A stretch of 64,000 nucleotides of DNA from JAHRVQ01 sp029941905 (GTDB lineage Bacteria > Pseudomonadota > Gammaproteobacteria > Pseudomonadales > Azotimanducaceae): NCBI GenBank assembly GCA_029941905.1, contig JAPYTQ010000005.1, positions 124,001 to 188,000 on the forward strand, in the 5' to 3' direction. A model generated the notes under the pieces. That model did not search any database and was not told where the DNA came from. It saw only the letters and a program-made list of their open reading frames with translations. This document shows positions 45,499 through 54,984 of the stretch, piece by piece. The position numbers and the translations under genes are program-made. Every line of letters starts with the position of its first letter. Within the stretch, counting starts at the first letter, position 1.

Positions 45499-46216
45499 CC
45501 GTGACGCCGAACTCACTCCAGCTTACATTCTGCATACCAGAAAATATCGGGATACCAGCCTGCTTGCTGATTTTATAACGGAAAAAGAAGGCCGGGTGAC
45601 TGCTGTCATTCGAGGCGCCAGGGGCGGGAAAAAGAAAACCGGAGTGGTCCAGCCCTTTACACCACTTCTGGTTTCCTATATTGGCCGCGGTGATCTAAAG
45701 ACTGTTACCAAGCTGGATGCAGGAAACTTTGATCCGCTCTCAGGCGAGAGTCTGCTCGTCGGCTTTTACGTCAATGAACTGCTGGTACGCCTGCTTGGCA
45801 AGTTTGAGCCTGTACCGGTTTTATTTCACGCCTACCAGGCACTGCTGCTGGATCTGGTATCCGCCGGTGTGTCTGCACCATCATTGCGAATCTTTGAGCT
45901 GACGTTACTCAGGCAATTGGGTTATGGGATCACTTTCGGAATTGATGCTATGTCAGGTGAACCGGTAAAGCCCGGTTGTTATTATCGGTACGTACCGGAT
46001 GAAGGCTTTCACGAGCTCGTACACGATACCGAAAACGCCTCATACAAGGGAGAGAACCTGTTAGCCATCTCAAATGGTGATCTGTCCATACCTGAGGTTG
46101 ATTCCTGTGCGAAAAAGATCATCCAGGTTTCGTTCGCCGTGTTGTTGGGGGGCAAGCCTCTCAAGAGCCGTGAGTTGTTTGAGATGTATCATTCAGGGAC
46201 AAAACAAAAAAACTGA
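45485..46216 (+). CDS. recO: DNA repair protein RecO
   Basis: 243 residues. An N-terminal OB fold (AYILHTRKYRDTSLLADFITEKEGRVTAVIRGARG) and a helical C-terminal domain. Loads RecA on gapped DNA. Normally followed by pdxJ in this operon; here 212 bp follow without one. Confidence 0.92.
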   Translation: MTTFSRDAELTPAYILHTRKYRDTSLLADFITEKEGRVTAVIRGARGGKKKTGVVQPFTPLLVSYIGRGDLKTVTKLDAGNFDPLSGESLLVGFYVNELLVRLLGKFEPVPVLFHAYQALLLDLVSAGVSAPSLRIFELTLLRQLGYGITFGIDAMSGEPVKPGCYYRYVPDEGFHELVHDTENASYKGENLLAISNGDLSIPEVDSCAKKIIQVSFAVLLGGKPLKSRELFEMYHSGTKQKN

Positions 46217-46428
46217 TATTGACTGACATTTGTCTGCATCATCTTGATAAATGTCTCACGAGTTTGGTAACTCAGGATTGCCTGGTCGAGTGCCGCAGAC
46301 TCGAGGTGGGGCCGCCGAGGCCAGGACGGTCTACCTTTGTAACCGCACTGTTAGTGGGCTTACGCAGATTCATCATACCGAGCCAACTATTCTCACTGTT
46401 TTGAAATTATAATATTGTCAGATCAAGG
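46217..46428. other. recO-gacS-like intergenic stretch where pdxJ and acpS would be expected
   Basis: No pdxJ or acpS is present, although relatives carry both here. A 61-codon frame at 46219-46404 has no recognisable features. I see no terminator with a clear U-run. Confidence 0.5.
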
Positions 46429-48824
46429 CTAACTTTGAGAATTAAAAGGCTTCGCAACATTCACGTACCATTCCCGTAGCGCCTTTATTTCACCGTTAGT
46501 TACGTTCAGGGCCTGACGGATGGCGTCGGATTGCAACATCCGGTCCTGTTTTGCCAGGGATTCCAGAGACTCTATGGCCCGTCCCAATCGAGGGACTCCA
46601 CAGTACCGGCTCGCACCATGAATCTTATGAACCTGCCTGCGGAACATCTCCGCGTCCTGGGTTGTATATGCAGAGTTCAGGCTCTCGAGATCGTCCGGCA
46701 GGGAGTCCATCAACAGCTGCAACAACTCGTTGGCAAGGTCAGGGCGATGATTAGCACGGCGTAGTGCGAGTCGCTCACTAAATATCTCCCGCGGCTGATT
46801 GTTTTCATGCAACGAGTCGTGAATAGAAATACTTGTTTCAGCAGGGTCATCGGTTGATTTCAGCCAGCGGTTGAGAACATTTTTCAGGGCTTTTTTATCA
46901 ACCGGTTTCAATAGCGCGTCATTTATCCCAAACTGTAGAATCTCTGTTGTCTCCTGCTCCGATAAGTGTGCTGTCAGGGCTATGATACGCCCGGTAAAGC
47001 CTTGTTCTCTTATCATTCGGCTGGTTTGCGTGCCTGAAATTCCGGGCAGCTGAATATCCATGAAAATCAGATCGAATTGTTCCAGCTTCGCTCTGGTTAT
47101 GGCGTCCATGGGGTTGTTAACCGCGACCACAGTGTGGCCCATCTCCTCCAAAATCATGGTGAGCAGCTGGAGGTTCGCGTCATAATCATCAACGATGAGC
47201 AAACGATAATTCTCCTCGATTCTGCGGGTGTGGGCCTGGATTGTCTGGGTCAGTTGAACGTGATCAATTGGGTTCCTGAGTTGGTACCAGTTCTCCTGCT
47301 TGTAAAGGGTTGAGTTGTTTAACAGCAGGACTTTCGTCTGTGGATTTAACTTGTTGGTGATATTTGTAATGTCCTCATGCTGCTCGAAGCCGATGACACA
47401 GATTGAAGGCGTGCTTTCATTTTCAGAAATTTCTACTCCCAGATTGAATAACCGACTTTCGATGCTGTGCTGCTGGATATGGTTTTGAACGACGATTCGC
47501 GCGGTAGTTCCTTGCCTTGCACGCTGACCGGGAATCATGGTCGCGGTGACTGGAATGGACATTTTTGTAGCTTCGATGTTTAGAGCCGTGGAACCTATGA
47601 GTTGTTCCAGGCGAGGTAAACTGGGCCTGGAATCAGTCTGGTTCAAAGGTGACAGGTCAAATACCAGGCCTGTTGTTTCATTGAAGTTCACCTGGAGCAT
47701 GAGTGTTTTCGCCCGCTCTATGTCGTAAGAGATGTCGTCAGAGATGGCGTGTGTCTCGCGCATCAGGATTCGTGTGAGTATAAAGTTAAACATCAAAGCA
47801 CTTATTATTTCTGGCTTGCCTTCAAAGTCGAAAGCACACTTTTCATCAAAAACAGGAAACAGCAGAATCCCACGCTCTTCGAGCATCGGGTGCAGTAAAG
47901 CCAGAGTGTCATCAACAATCTGATGGACGTTGAATTGAATATTATGCATTCCGGCGTAACTGTATTGTTGCAATTCACGATTCAGAAATACTATTTGTCT
48001 GGCAACACGTTCCAGCTCTCCCAGACTTTCAGAAAGCCCTTTGTTATGGTCAGTGTCGAGTGCCTGTTGACCGTCGACCACCTGTTGAGCGTCGACCACC
48101 TGTTGAGCGTCGACCACCTGTTGAGTNNNNNNNNNNNNNNNNNNNNNNNNNNNNNNNNNNNNNNNNNNNNNNNNNNNNNNNNNNNNNNNNNNNNNNNNNN
48201 NNNNNNNNNNNNNNNNNNNNNNNNNNCGTCGACCACCTGTTGAGCGTCGACCACCTGTTGAGCGTCGACCACCTGTTGAGTGTCGACCACCTGCTGAGTG
48301 TACCGATTGACATAGCCGATCATTGACGACAGAGGCAATTCCGACAGGTGGGCCAGAACCTGCGACCACTGTTGTTCGAGTTGGGTGGTTGTTTTGAACT
48401 GGATAAGTGAATTTTTTGTGGCTTTGTTTTCATCTTCCAGTTCTCGAATGGTGTGTTGCAACTGTATCCGGATATCGTTTGCGGCTATCAGTTGTTCGGA
48501 AAAACTTTTCTGCAACTGGTAGTTTTTTCCTTCCAGGGTTGAGGCAAGATTCTGCACCGGGGTGCCGTCAATGAAGTTATCTGGATCCAGCCTGAGGTCC
48601 GGCTCTTCCAGTTCTTGATTGAGCTGTATGACAGGATCTACAAAGTTCTTGCGAATTTGCCGATAGGTAAAGCTGGTGGTAAGAATCAGCAGCGACAATA
48701 CGAGCATGGCAACTGTAAACTGTTTGACACCCGTTGTGGTTAGTACAAACCAGAACAGGAAACTTCCTGTAATAAACGCGGGTAAGGTGATAAGAAAAAA
48801 CAGTTCTTTATCGTGTCTGGACAT
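46429..48824 (-). CDS. GacS/BarA-type hybrid sensor protein with degenerate kinase core, spanning an assembly gap
   Basis: Starts at 48824 and ends at 46429. Across a 100-N gap flanked by identical 55-mers, removing 155 bp leaves 2241 bp, one intact frame of 746 residues. Two N-terminal TM helices (about 7-30 and 37-54), a HAMP-like linker and coiled coil lead to AHLSELPLSSMIGYVNRY (158-175), where the phospho-acceptor H-E-L-R-T-P motif is lost. A Q-Q-V-V-D-A repeat follows, and the ATPase domain lacks N, G1 and G2 boxes. The receiver (D494, D495, D538, K588) and HPt (His681) are intact. Placement before cysM, as for gacS, suggests orthology. Probably a relay or inhibitor, not a kinase. Confidence 0.75.
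48072..48290. repeat. 18-bp tandem repeat with 100-N assembly gap (Ns at 48127-48226)
   Basis: CGTCGACCACCTGTTGAG units; on the minus strand each encodes Q-Q-V-V-D-A in the GacS-like protein. 48072-48126 and 48227-48281 are the same 55 bp. As in the two other gaps, the 100 Ns are a scaffolder placeholder. Repeat units are in frame, so copy changes alter length but not frame. Confidence 0.85.
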
Positions 48825-48941
48825 GTTTTGCCGGTAGAGACATATACCTAAAATGAATTTGGTTAGATTAAGCTGATATTATATGAATCAGCCCGGTTCT
48901 CCTATCATCGCAATTCATTTGGGATATGCTACAAGAATAAG

Positions 48942-49832
48942 ATGACAAACTACCCGACAATAGAGTCCTGCATCGGTGAAACGCCCCTGGTGAGATTGCA
49001 ACGCTTGCCTGGCGATACCACCAACACCATCTTGGTTAAACTGGAAGGTAATAATCCAGCAGGGTCGGTTAAAGACAGACCCGCCCTGAGTATGATCAAT
49101 GGAGCAGAGGCCAGGGGAGATATCCGGCCCGGTGATACGCTGATTGAAGCCACCAGCGGCAATACAGGGATTGCCCTGGCGATGGCAGCGGCAATAAAGG
49201 GGTATCAGATGGTACTCATTATGCCTGCCCATATGAGTGATGAAAGAAAGACCGCGATGACGGCATATGGTGCTGAACTCATTAGCGTAAGCAAGGAAGA
49301 GGGAATGGAACGTGCTCGGGATCTTGCCCTCGAGATGCAGGCCGACGGCAAAGGGGTTGTGCTGGACCAGTTTGCAAACCCAGACAACCCAAAGGCACAT
49401 TATGATGGTACCGGGCCAGAGATCATTCGCCAGACTGACGGAAACATTACTCATTTTGTGAGTTCCATGGGCACGACTGGCACCATCATGGGTGTTTCGA
49501 GATATTTCAAGGAAGTGAAGCCGGAAATTGAAATCATCGGCCTGCAGCCTGTAGAAGGTTCAGCGATTCCAGGTATAAGAAGATGGCCAGCCGCCTATCT
49601 GCCCCGCATTTATGACAACAGGGATATCGACAGAATCATAGACATGGAACAGGGTCTCGCGGAGGTTACCATGCAGGATTTAGCGAAAGTCGAAGGTATA
49701 TTTTGTGGCGTTTCTTCCGGTGGGGCTGTCGCTGCTGCTCTGCAAGTGAGCGAAGAAGTAGAAAACGCCGTCATTGTCGCCATTATTTGTGACCGGGGTG
49801 ATCGATACCTGTCAACTGGCGTGTTCTCCTGA
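48942..49832 (+). CDS. cysM: cysteine synthase B
   Basis: 296 residues. PLP Lys in NNPAGSVKDRPALSM, SGNTGIALAM phosphate loop, and GVSSGGAVAAAL near the end. The CysM-type sequence RRWPAAYLPRIYD is present. Forms cysteine from O-acetylserine and sulfide or thiosulfate. Divergent from the GacS-like gene with 117 bp between. Confidence 0.95.
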   Translation: MTNYPTIESCIGETPLVRLQRLPGDTTNTILVKLEGNNPAGSVKDRPALSMINGAEARGDIRPGDTLIEATSGNTGIALAMAAAIKGYQMVLIMPAHMSDERKTAMTAYGAELISVSKEEGMERARDLALEMQADGKGVVLDQFANPDNPKAHYDGTGPEIIRQTDGNITHFVSSMGTTGTIMGVSRYFKEVKPEIEIIGLQPVEGSAIPGIRRWPAAYLPRIYDNRDIDRIIDMEQGLAEVTMQDLAKVEGIFCGVSSGGAVAAALQVSEEVENAVIVAIICDRGDRYLSTGVFS

Positions 49833-49853
49833 TGATTCGTTAAATTTCATAGG

Positions 49854-51149
49854 ATGAAAAAACCCTTTGAACCTTTCCGCGTGGAAATCACTGGACTGCA
49901 TGCCGATGGCCATGGAATAACCGGGGATCCACAACTCCGCATTATCGGAGCGCTACCGGGTGAGGTGGTGACAGCTTTACCCATCACCGTGAAGAAAAAG
50001 AAAATTTTTGCAAAGGTGATTGAGGTCCATAACGCGAGCGCTGACAGGGTTGAGCCTCCCTGTCCCGGCGCAAATATCTGCGGTGGCTGCAGTCTGCAGC
50101 ACCTTGATACACAGAGACAGATAGCACATAAACAGAGCCTCCTTGTACAGGAACTTGGCGATACCCAACCGCAGCATTTCTATTCGCCCCTTATGGGACC
50201 CGTCGAACATTACCGTTCCAAAGCCAGGCTTGGAGTCAGGTTTGTTGAGAAAAAGGACCGGGTATTGGTTGGTTTTCGAGAAAAAATGAAACCATTTATA
50301 GCTGATGTCCCTGGTTGTCATACGCTTCGGGAACCGGTCTCGGCGCTGCTGCCACAACTATCCGAATTGATTTCCAGTCTTTCTATTTCGCGATCCATAC
50401 CTCAGATAGAAGTAGCGGTGGGCACAAGGTCAGTGGCACTGGTGTTTCGACATTTGGAAGAACTGCTCGAGACAGACCTTGAGTTATTCCGGCTGTTTTC
50501 TGCTAAATACGAAATCGACATCTACCTGCAACCGGGTAACGCCGAGAGTGTCTACAAGTTGTTTCCAGCTGACGAGAATGAGCGACTGGTTTACGAATTA
50601 CCGGAACTTGACCTGTCATTTTCGTTCCATCCACTGGATTTCACCCAGATAAACCATTCGATTAATCGTGCAATGGTGTTGTTTGCGATTGACTTGCTGG
50701 CGCTGAACTTATCTGACCGTGTATTCGATGGATTCTGTGGAATTGGTAATTTTTCCCTGGCTCTGGCGCGTAAAGCCGCGTTTGTAACGGGGGTAGAATC
50801 ATCCCCTGCCAGTATTGATCGAGCACAGGAAAATGCGTATCAGAATGGTATTTTCAATTGTCAATTCAAAGTGCAGGACCTGTTCGCTGCAGGCCTTGAA
50901 ATACCTGGCCTGCAGGAGGCCAACAAGGTGCTCCTGGATCCCCCGCGGAGCGGAGCTTTGCAGGTCTGTAAAAAACTTGCAACACATCCGGTTGAAAGGG
51001 TAGTGTACGTTTCCTGCAACCCGGTGACGTTTGCCTCAGACGCCGCTTTTCTGGTTGCCAATGGGTATCGATTTGAAGGCGTAGGAGTCATAGACATGTT
51101 TCCACATACAACCCACGTTGAATCCATCGGCTGCTTTTCACAAAGTTAA
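49854..51149 (+). CDS. rlmD: 23S rRNA (uracil-1939-C5)-methyltransferase
   Basis: 431 residues. An N-terminal TRAM-like part (ITGLHADGHGI), a [4Fe-4S] cluster with CPGANICGGC plus a Cys in VPGCHTL, SAM motif VFDGFCGIGNFSLALA, and catalytic Cys in YVSCNPVTFASD. Modifies U1939 of 23S rRNA. Located between cysM and relA as in Pseudomonas. Confidence 0.96.
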   Translation: MKKPFEPFRVEITGLHADGHGITGDPQLRIIGALPGEVVTALPITVKKKKIFAKVIEVHNASADRVEPPCPGANICGGCSLQHLDTQRQIAHKQSLLVQELGDTQPQHFYSPLMGPVEHYRSKARLGVRFVEKKDRVLVGFREKMKPFIADVPGCHTLREPVSALLPQLSELISSLSISRSIPQIEVAVGTRSVALVFRHLEELLETDLELFRLFSAKYEIDIYLQPGNAESVYKLFPADENERLVYELPELDLSFSFHPLDFTQINHSINRAMVLFAIDLLALNLSDRVFDGFCGIGNFSLALARKAAFVTGVESSPASIDRAQENAYQNGIFNCQFKVQDLFAAGLEIPGLQEANKVLLDPPRSGALQVCKKLATHPVERVVYVSCNPVTFASDAAFLVANGYRFEGVGVIDMFPHTTHVESIGCFSQS

Positions 51150-51160
51150 TTTATTATTCT

Positions 51161-53389
51161 ATGGTTAAAGTCAGAGAGGAACAGCCGCTGCATTTTGATG
51201 GCAGTATCAACCTGGAACTATGGCTGGCACAACTCACAGAAAAGATTCCAGAGTTGAATCTCGCGAGGATTCGTGAGGTCTGTGATCTGTCTCAACAAGC
51301 GGAAGAGAAAGCCGTCTCGACCAACAGTGTCTGGGAAGAGGGCCAAAGCAGCTATAAAACCAGCCTCGACATGGCAAATATTCTGACTGAACTTCATATG
51401 GATGAGGATGGTCTGGTAGCAGCGTTAATTTATCGAGCTGTCCGCGAAAATCAAATTACCCTAAATCATGTCAAGAAAACATTCGGCGATAAGGTGGCCG
51501 GGCTGGTCGAGGGTGTATTACGCATGGCAGCGATAAGCAACATCGAATTAAGCTCCGATCAACCGCTCCTGGGAGAACGTTCGGACCAGCTGGAGCAGGC
51601 AAGGCGAATGCTCGTCTCATTGGTCGACGATGTCCGGGTTGCGTTGATAAAACTGGCAGAAAGAACCTGCGCCATTCGAAACATCAAAAAAAGTTCACCG
51701 GAAAAGAGGATCCGGCTGGCAAGGGAAATTTTTGAAATTTATGCTCCCCTCGCCCATCGTTTGGGTATTGGATACATCAAGTGGGAGCTTGAGGACATCG
51801 CGTTTCGTTATCTCGAGCCCACAGCCTACAAACGTATAGCGGCGCTCCTGGATGAAAAACGCACTGATCGTCAGGAATATATCGAGCGCGTTATTGAAAC
51901 TCTCGGACAGAAACTGCAACTCGTCAGGATAGAAGCAGACATAGATGGTCGTGTGAAACATATCTACAGTATTTGGCGAAAGATGCGCAACAAAGGCATA
52001 TCTTTCACCGAGGTTTATGATGTGCGCGCGGTTCGTATTCTGGTGCCAGAGGTTAATGACTGCTACAGGGTGTTAGGTGTCGTGCATAACTTGTGGCGCA
52101 ATGTTCCCCATGAATTTGATGACTATATTGCGACACCGAAGGAAAACGGCTACCGGTCGCTGCATACTGCCGTCATAGGTCCGGAAGGTAAAGGATTGGA
52201 AATTCAGATCCGAACCCATGAGATGCACGAAGAAGCTGAATTTGGCGTTTGTTCCCACTGGCAATACAAAACTGTCGAAGATGACGCCGATGAACCTTCA
52301 GTCTATGAAGAAAGAATTTCCTGGTTGCGGCAAATTCTTGACTGGCAGGAAGAACTTGGTGACGTTTCCGGCCTGGCCGACGAACTACTATCTAAAGTGA
52401 GCCTTGACCGGGTATATGTGTTCACGCCGGATGGCCATGTGATTGATATGATGCCCGGGTCCACACCCATTGATTTTGCTTATCGAGTGCACACAGAAGT
52501 TGGCCATAAATGTCGCGGAGCGAAAATCAACGGTCGCGTTGTACCCCTGAACCATGAGCTGCGATCCGGAGACAGGATCGAAATCATCGTCAGTGATGAA
52601 GTTGAACCAAGGCGGGAGTGGCTACACGAACATCTTGGATACATCTCAACCAGTCGCGCAAGGGTAAAAATTCAAAGCTGGTTTGGCAATCGAACCAAAA
52701 ACAAGAATATTGAAGACGGGAAAAAGCTACTGCTGGATGAACTTCGTCATCTGAGGATTGAACAGGTACGAGGGCCAAGACTGCTCAATGCTGTTGGCTA
52801 CGAGAAGGAAAATGACCTGTTTGCCGCGATTGGCGGTGGAGATATCGATTCAATGGATGTCATTGAGGCTGCTACCAGGGTGCTGGAACTCGATGGTGCC
52901 AAACATCAGCTTAACTTCAGCTTTAAAGACGAACACAAGCCGATGGGTGAGCCCCTGGTTGCGGGAATGGGTGACTTTGCCCATATTGTTTCCGAATGTT
53001 GTAAACCGGTTCCCGGGGATTTCATTGTTGGTGTAATAGATGATGGTAATACGGTCCATGTTCATCGTCAGGACTGCATTCAGGCTTTGAGGGCAGACAG
53101 CTACGGACGTCTTATGCGTCTGAACTGGCAGGAAAATGTGCAACACACATTCCCTGTGACGATTGATGTTGATGCATATGATCGTGCCGGTCTGTTACAT
53201 GACATTACGGGAGTTTTTTTAAAACAACAAACCAATGTGATCGCAATGAATTCTGTTTCAGATAAACTCAGCAATCGAGTTTCGCTGACAATGGTGATGG
53301 AAATCACCAGCCTTAATGAACTATTGCGGACCCTGGAAAAGATTGAGCAGCTACCTAACGTCATCACCGCTCGTCGGACTGTAGCGTAG
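51161..53389 (+). CDS. relA: GTP pyrophosphokinase RelA
   Basis: 742 residues. The N-terminal HD-type domain lacks the metal H-D pair (AALIYRAVREN where SpoT has a hydrolase motif), so it is RelA, a synthetase only. Synthetase elements: GRVKHIYSIWRKMRNKG, YDVRAVRILV, YIATPKENGYRSLHTAV, EIQIRTHEMHEEAEFGVCSHWQYK. TGS (DRVYVFTPDGHVIDMMPGSTPIDFAY) and ACT (TFPVTIDVDAYDRAGLLHDITGVF) follow. It makes (p)ppGpp on starved ribosomes. mazG, the usual next gene, is absent. Confidence 0.96.
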   Translation: MVKVREEQPLHFDGSINLELWLAQLTEKIPELNLARIREVCDLSQQAEEKAVSTNSVWEEGQSSYKTSLDMANILTELHMDEDGLVAALIYRAVRENQITLNHVKKTFGDKVAGLVEGVLRMAAISNIELSSDQPLLGERSDQLEQARRMLVSLVDDVRVALIKLAERTCAIRNIKKSSPEKRIRLAREIFEIYAPLAHRLGIGYIKWELEDIAFRYLEPTAYKRIAALLDEKRTDRQEYIERVIETLGQKLQLVRIEADIDGRVKHIYSIWRKMRNKGISFTEVYDVRAVRILVPEVNDCYRVLGVVHNLWRNVPHEFDDYIATPKENGYRSLHTAVIGPEGKGLEIQIRTHEMHEEAEFGVCSHWQYKTVEDDADEPSVYEERISWLRQILDWQEELGDVSGLADELLSKVSLDRVYVFTPDGHVIDMMPGSTPIDFAYRVHTEVGHKCRGAKINGRVVPLNHELRSGDRIEIIVSDEVEPRREWLHEHLGYISTSRARVKIQSWFGNRTKNKNIEDGKKLLLDELRHLRIEQVRGPRLLNAVGYEKENDLFAAIGGGDIDSMDVIEAATRVLELDGAKHQLNFSFKDEHKPMGEPLVAGMGDFAHIVSECCKPVPGDFIVGVIDDGNTVHVHRQDCIQALRADSYGRLMRLNWQENVQHTFPVTIDVDAYDRAGLLHDITGVFLKQQTNVIAMNSVSDKLSNRVSLTMVMEITSLNELLRTLEKIEQLPNVITARRTVA

Positions 53390-53471
53390 TGTGGTTCCTA
53401 AAAATTGTGATAATCAATTCGATTTTTGAATTAATTGCTACATACATTAAATAATCCATGGAGAGTATTTC

Positions 53472-54131
53472 TTGAATATCATTTTATTAGGCGCACCTGG
53501 CGTGGGTAAGGGCACGCAAGCTCAATTGGTAACAGATAAGTTCTCAATCCCGCAAATTTCTACCGGAGACATGCTGCGAGAAGCGACAAAAGCAGGCACA
53601 GAATTAGGCAAGCGCGTTAAAGAAGTCATGGGTAAAGGTTTGCTTGTAACGGATGACATTATTATTGATCTCGTTAAGGAAAGGATCACTCAACCAGATT
53701 GTATCCGCGGTTTTTTGTTTGATGGAGTTCCGAGAACAATCCCGCAAGCACAAGCTTTGGTCGATCTGGAAATTAACATTGATACTGTGATAGAAATTCA
53801 GGTTCCCGATGATGAAATCATTGCCAGGTTGAGTGGTCGTCGGGTTCATGTAGGATCGGGGCGTATTTATCACTCTCGCTACAACCCCCCAAAAATCGAG
53901 GGTAAGGACGATGCGACCGGTGAGGACCTGATTCAAAGGGACGATGACAAGGAAGAAACGATTATGGAGCGGCTCAAGGTTTATCGTGCGCAAACTGAGC
54001 CATTAGTAAATTTTTATCAGCAATTGGCTTCTGTTTCGAGCTGTAATCTGGTGTATCGCGCAATTGATGGAATGGGTGATAGTGAAGTAATCGGCAGTAA
54101 AATTTTCGACATCCTGAGCTCGTTAAAATAG
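53472..54131 (+). CDS. adk: adenylate kinase
   Basis: 219 residues from TTG 53472, with GGAGAG about 8 bp before it. P-loop GAPGVGKGT at residues 7-15; STGDMLR and DGVPRTIPQA are the AMP-binding helices; the lid is GRRVHVGSGRIYHSRYNPPK without zinc-binding cysteines. Equilibrates ATP, ADP and AMP. Confidence 0.95.
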   Translation: MNIILLGAPGVGKGTQAQLVTDKFSIPQISTGDMLREATKAGTELGKRVKEVMGKGLLVTDDIIIDLVKERITQPDCIRGFLFDGVPRTIPQAQALVDLEINIDTVIEIQVPDDEIIARLSGRRVHVGSGRIYHSRYNPPKIEGKDDATGEDLIQRDDDKEETIMERLKVYRAQTEPLVNFYQQLASVSSCNLVYRAIDGMGDSEVIGSKIFDILSSLK

Positions 54132-54579
54132 TCACTATGTCGCATTGTGACCGTTGTTAGTATACCTGGCATAAAAGGGGTCATGTTTGAATCGAAAACG
54201 TGCGATAGTTTGAATGTTGTTAGTTACGAACTACAGCGATGAACAAGGGTAAGTGTCGCTGTTGTTTTTGTCATTCAGTGAAGAACTGACAAAAAAATCC
54301 TTAGAACTTTTTTAACTCAAACGAATAAAACATTGAAAAAGTTACAATTTTTTAAAAAAAAGGTTCGCAATATGAAATTTTTTTTTCTAAACTTCGTTAC
54401 GTAATTTCAACTGTATACATTTATTCTTCACTGTGTTTAAAAAGTGTTTAAAAAAAGTGTTAAGAAAATGCTAAAAAAGTGTCTAACACAACTGCCGAGG
54501 AGATGTGATATAGCTGCTACTGAAATTGCTGTACTGATGTTAGGTTCATTTTTCCAAACGTAAGAATAGGAGTGATAAC
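54132..54579. promoter_or_regulatory. 448-bp AT-rich region upstream of the lysine-rich protein gene
   Basis: No gene seen. A-rich tracts and repeated GTGTTTAAAAA / AAAAAGTGT elements at about 54436-54485 occur in three to four imprecise copies. AT-rich iterated sequence before an abundant DNA-binding protein fits a strong promoter region with upstream elements, or nucleoid-protein binding. A specific -35/-10 pair is not clear. Confidence 0.45.
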
Positions 54580-54876
54580 GTGGTTGCAAAAAAGAAAGCG
54601 AAAAAGGCGGCTAAGAAAAAAGTTGCCAAGAAAAAAGTAGTTGCTAAGAAAAAAGTAACAGCTAAAAAGAAACCGGCAGCTAAAAAGAAAGCAGCCAAGA
54701 AAAAGGTTGCCAAGAAAAAGGTAGCCAAGAAAAAGGTAGCCAAGAAAAAGGTAGCCAAGAAGAAGGTTGCGAAGAAAAAGGTAGCTAAGAAGAAGCCTGC
54801 TAAGAAAAAGGCCGCCAAGAAAAAGCCAGCAGCTAAGAAGAAAGCTGCCAGGAAAAAGGCTGCTAAAAAGAAGTAA
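54580..54876 (+). CDS. lysine-rich histone H1-like (AlgP-type) protein
   Basis: 98 residues from GTG 54580 with AGGAG upstream. Nearly pure K/A composition built of K-K-V-A-K / K-K-P-A-A-K units (about fifteen to twenty repeats). Such proteins in Pseudomonas (AlgP/AlgR3) and in chlamydiae (Hc2) bind DNA non-specifically. It is short compared with AlgP (over 300 residues). Repeats of AAGAAAAAGGTAGCC also make this region prone to slippage. No globular domain. Confidence 0.7.
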   Translation: MVAKKKAKKAAKKKVAKKKVVAKKKVTAKKKPAAKKKAAKKKVAKKKVAKKKVAKKKVAKKKVAKKKVAKKKPAKKKAAKKKPAAKKKAARKKAAKKK

Positions 54877-54893
54877 AACCTGCAACTGCAAAA

Positions 54894-54918
54894 AAAAGCC
54901 CTTAATTTAAGGGCTTTT
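54894..54918. terminator. terminator behind the lysine-rich gene
   Basis: AAAAGCCCTTAA at 54894-54905 and TTAAGGGCTTTT at 54907-54918 form a 12-bp stem. A-tract on the left and U-tract on the right allow it to work in both directions, also for mobA opposite. Confidence 0.85.
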
Positions 54919-54952
54919 AAGTGGTTTTTACTGTGTTTTAGCCTTGGATCTT

Positions 54953-54984
54953 CCGGGGCCTTGGTTTACGGGGCCTTGGTTTTA
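54953..54984. repeat. 16-bp tandem duplication across the mobA stop
   Basis: CGGGGCCTTGGTTTA at 54953 is repeated at 54969 with one extra T. The mobA stop (54966-54968) falls in it, so the last residues (K-T-K-A-P) are encoded by one copy and the other is downstream. Confidence 0.6.

Noticed and set aside
46219..46404. 61-codon plus-strand frame behind recO
   Set aside because: Composition unlike a protein, no ribosome site, no similarity to the pdxJ or acpS expected here.
48050..48326. Frames across the second gap reading as S-T-G-G-R or V-D-H-L-L repeats
   Set aside because: Alternate frames of the 18-bp repeat; the Q-Q-V-V-D-A frame continues into recognised domains on both sides.
54517..54891. 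Antisense frames opposite the lysine-rich gene (F/L-rich)
   Set aside because: Pure mirror images of the AAG-rich repeat; no independent coding evidence.
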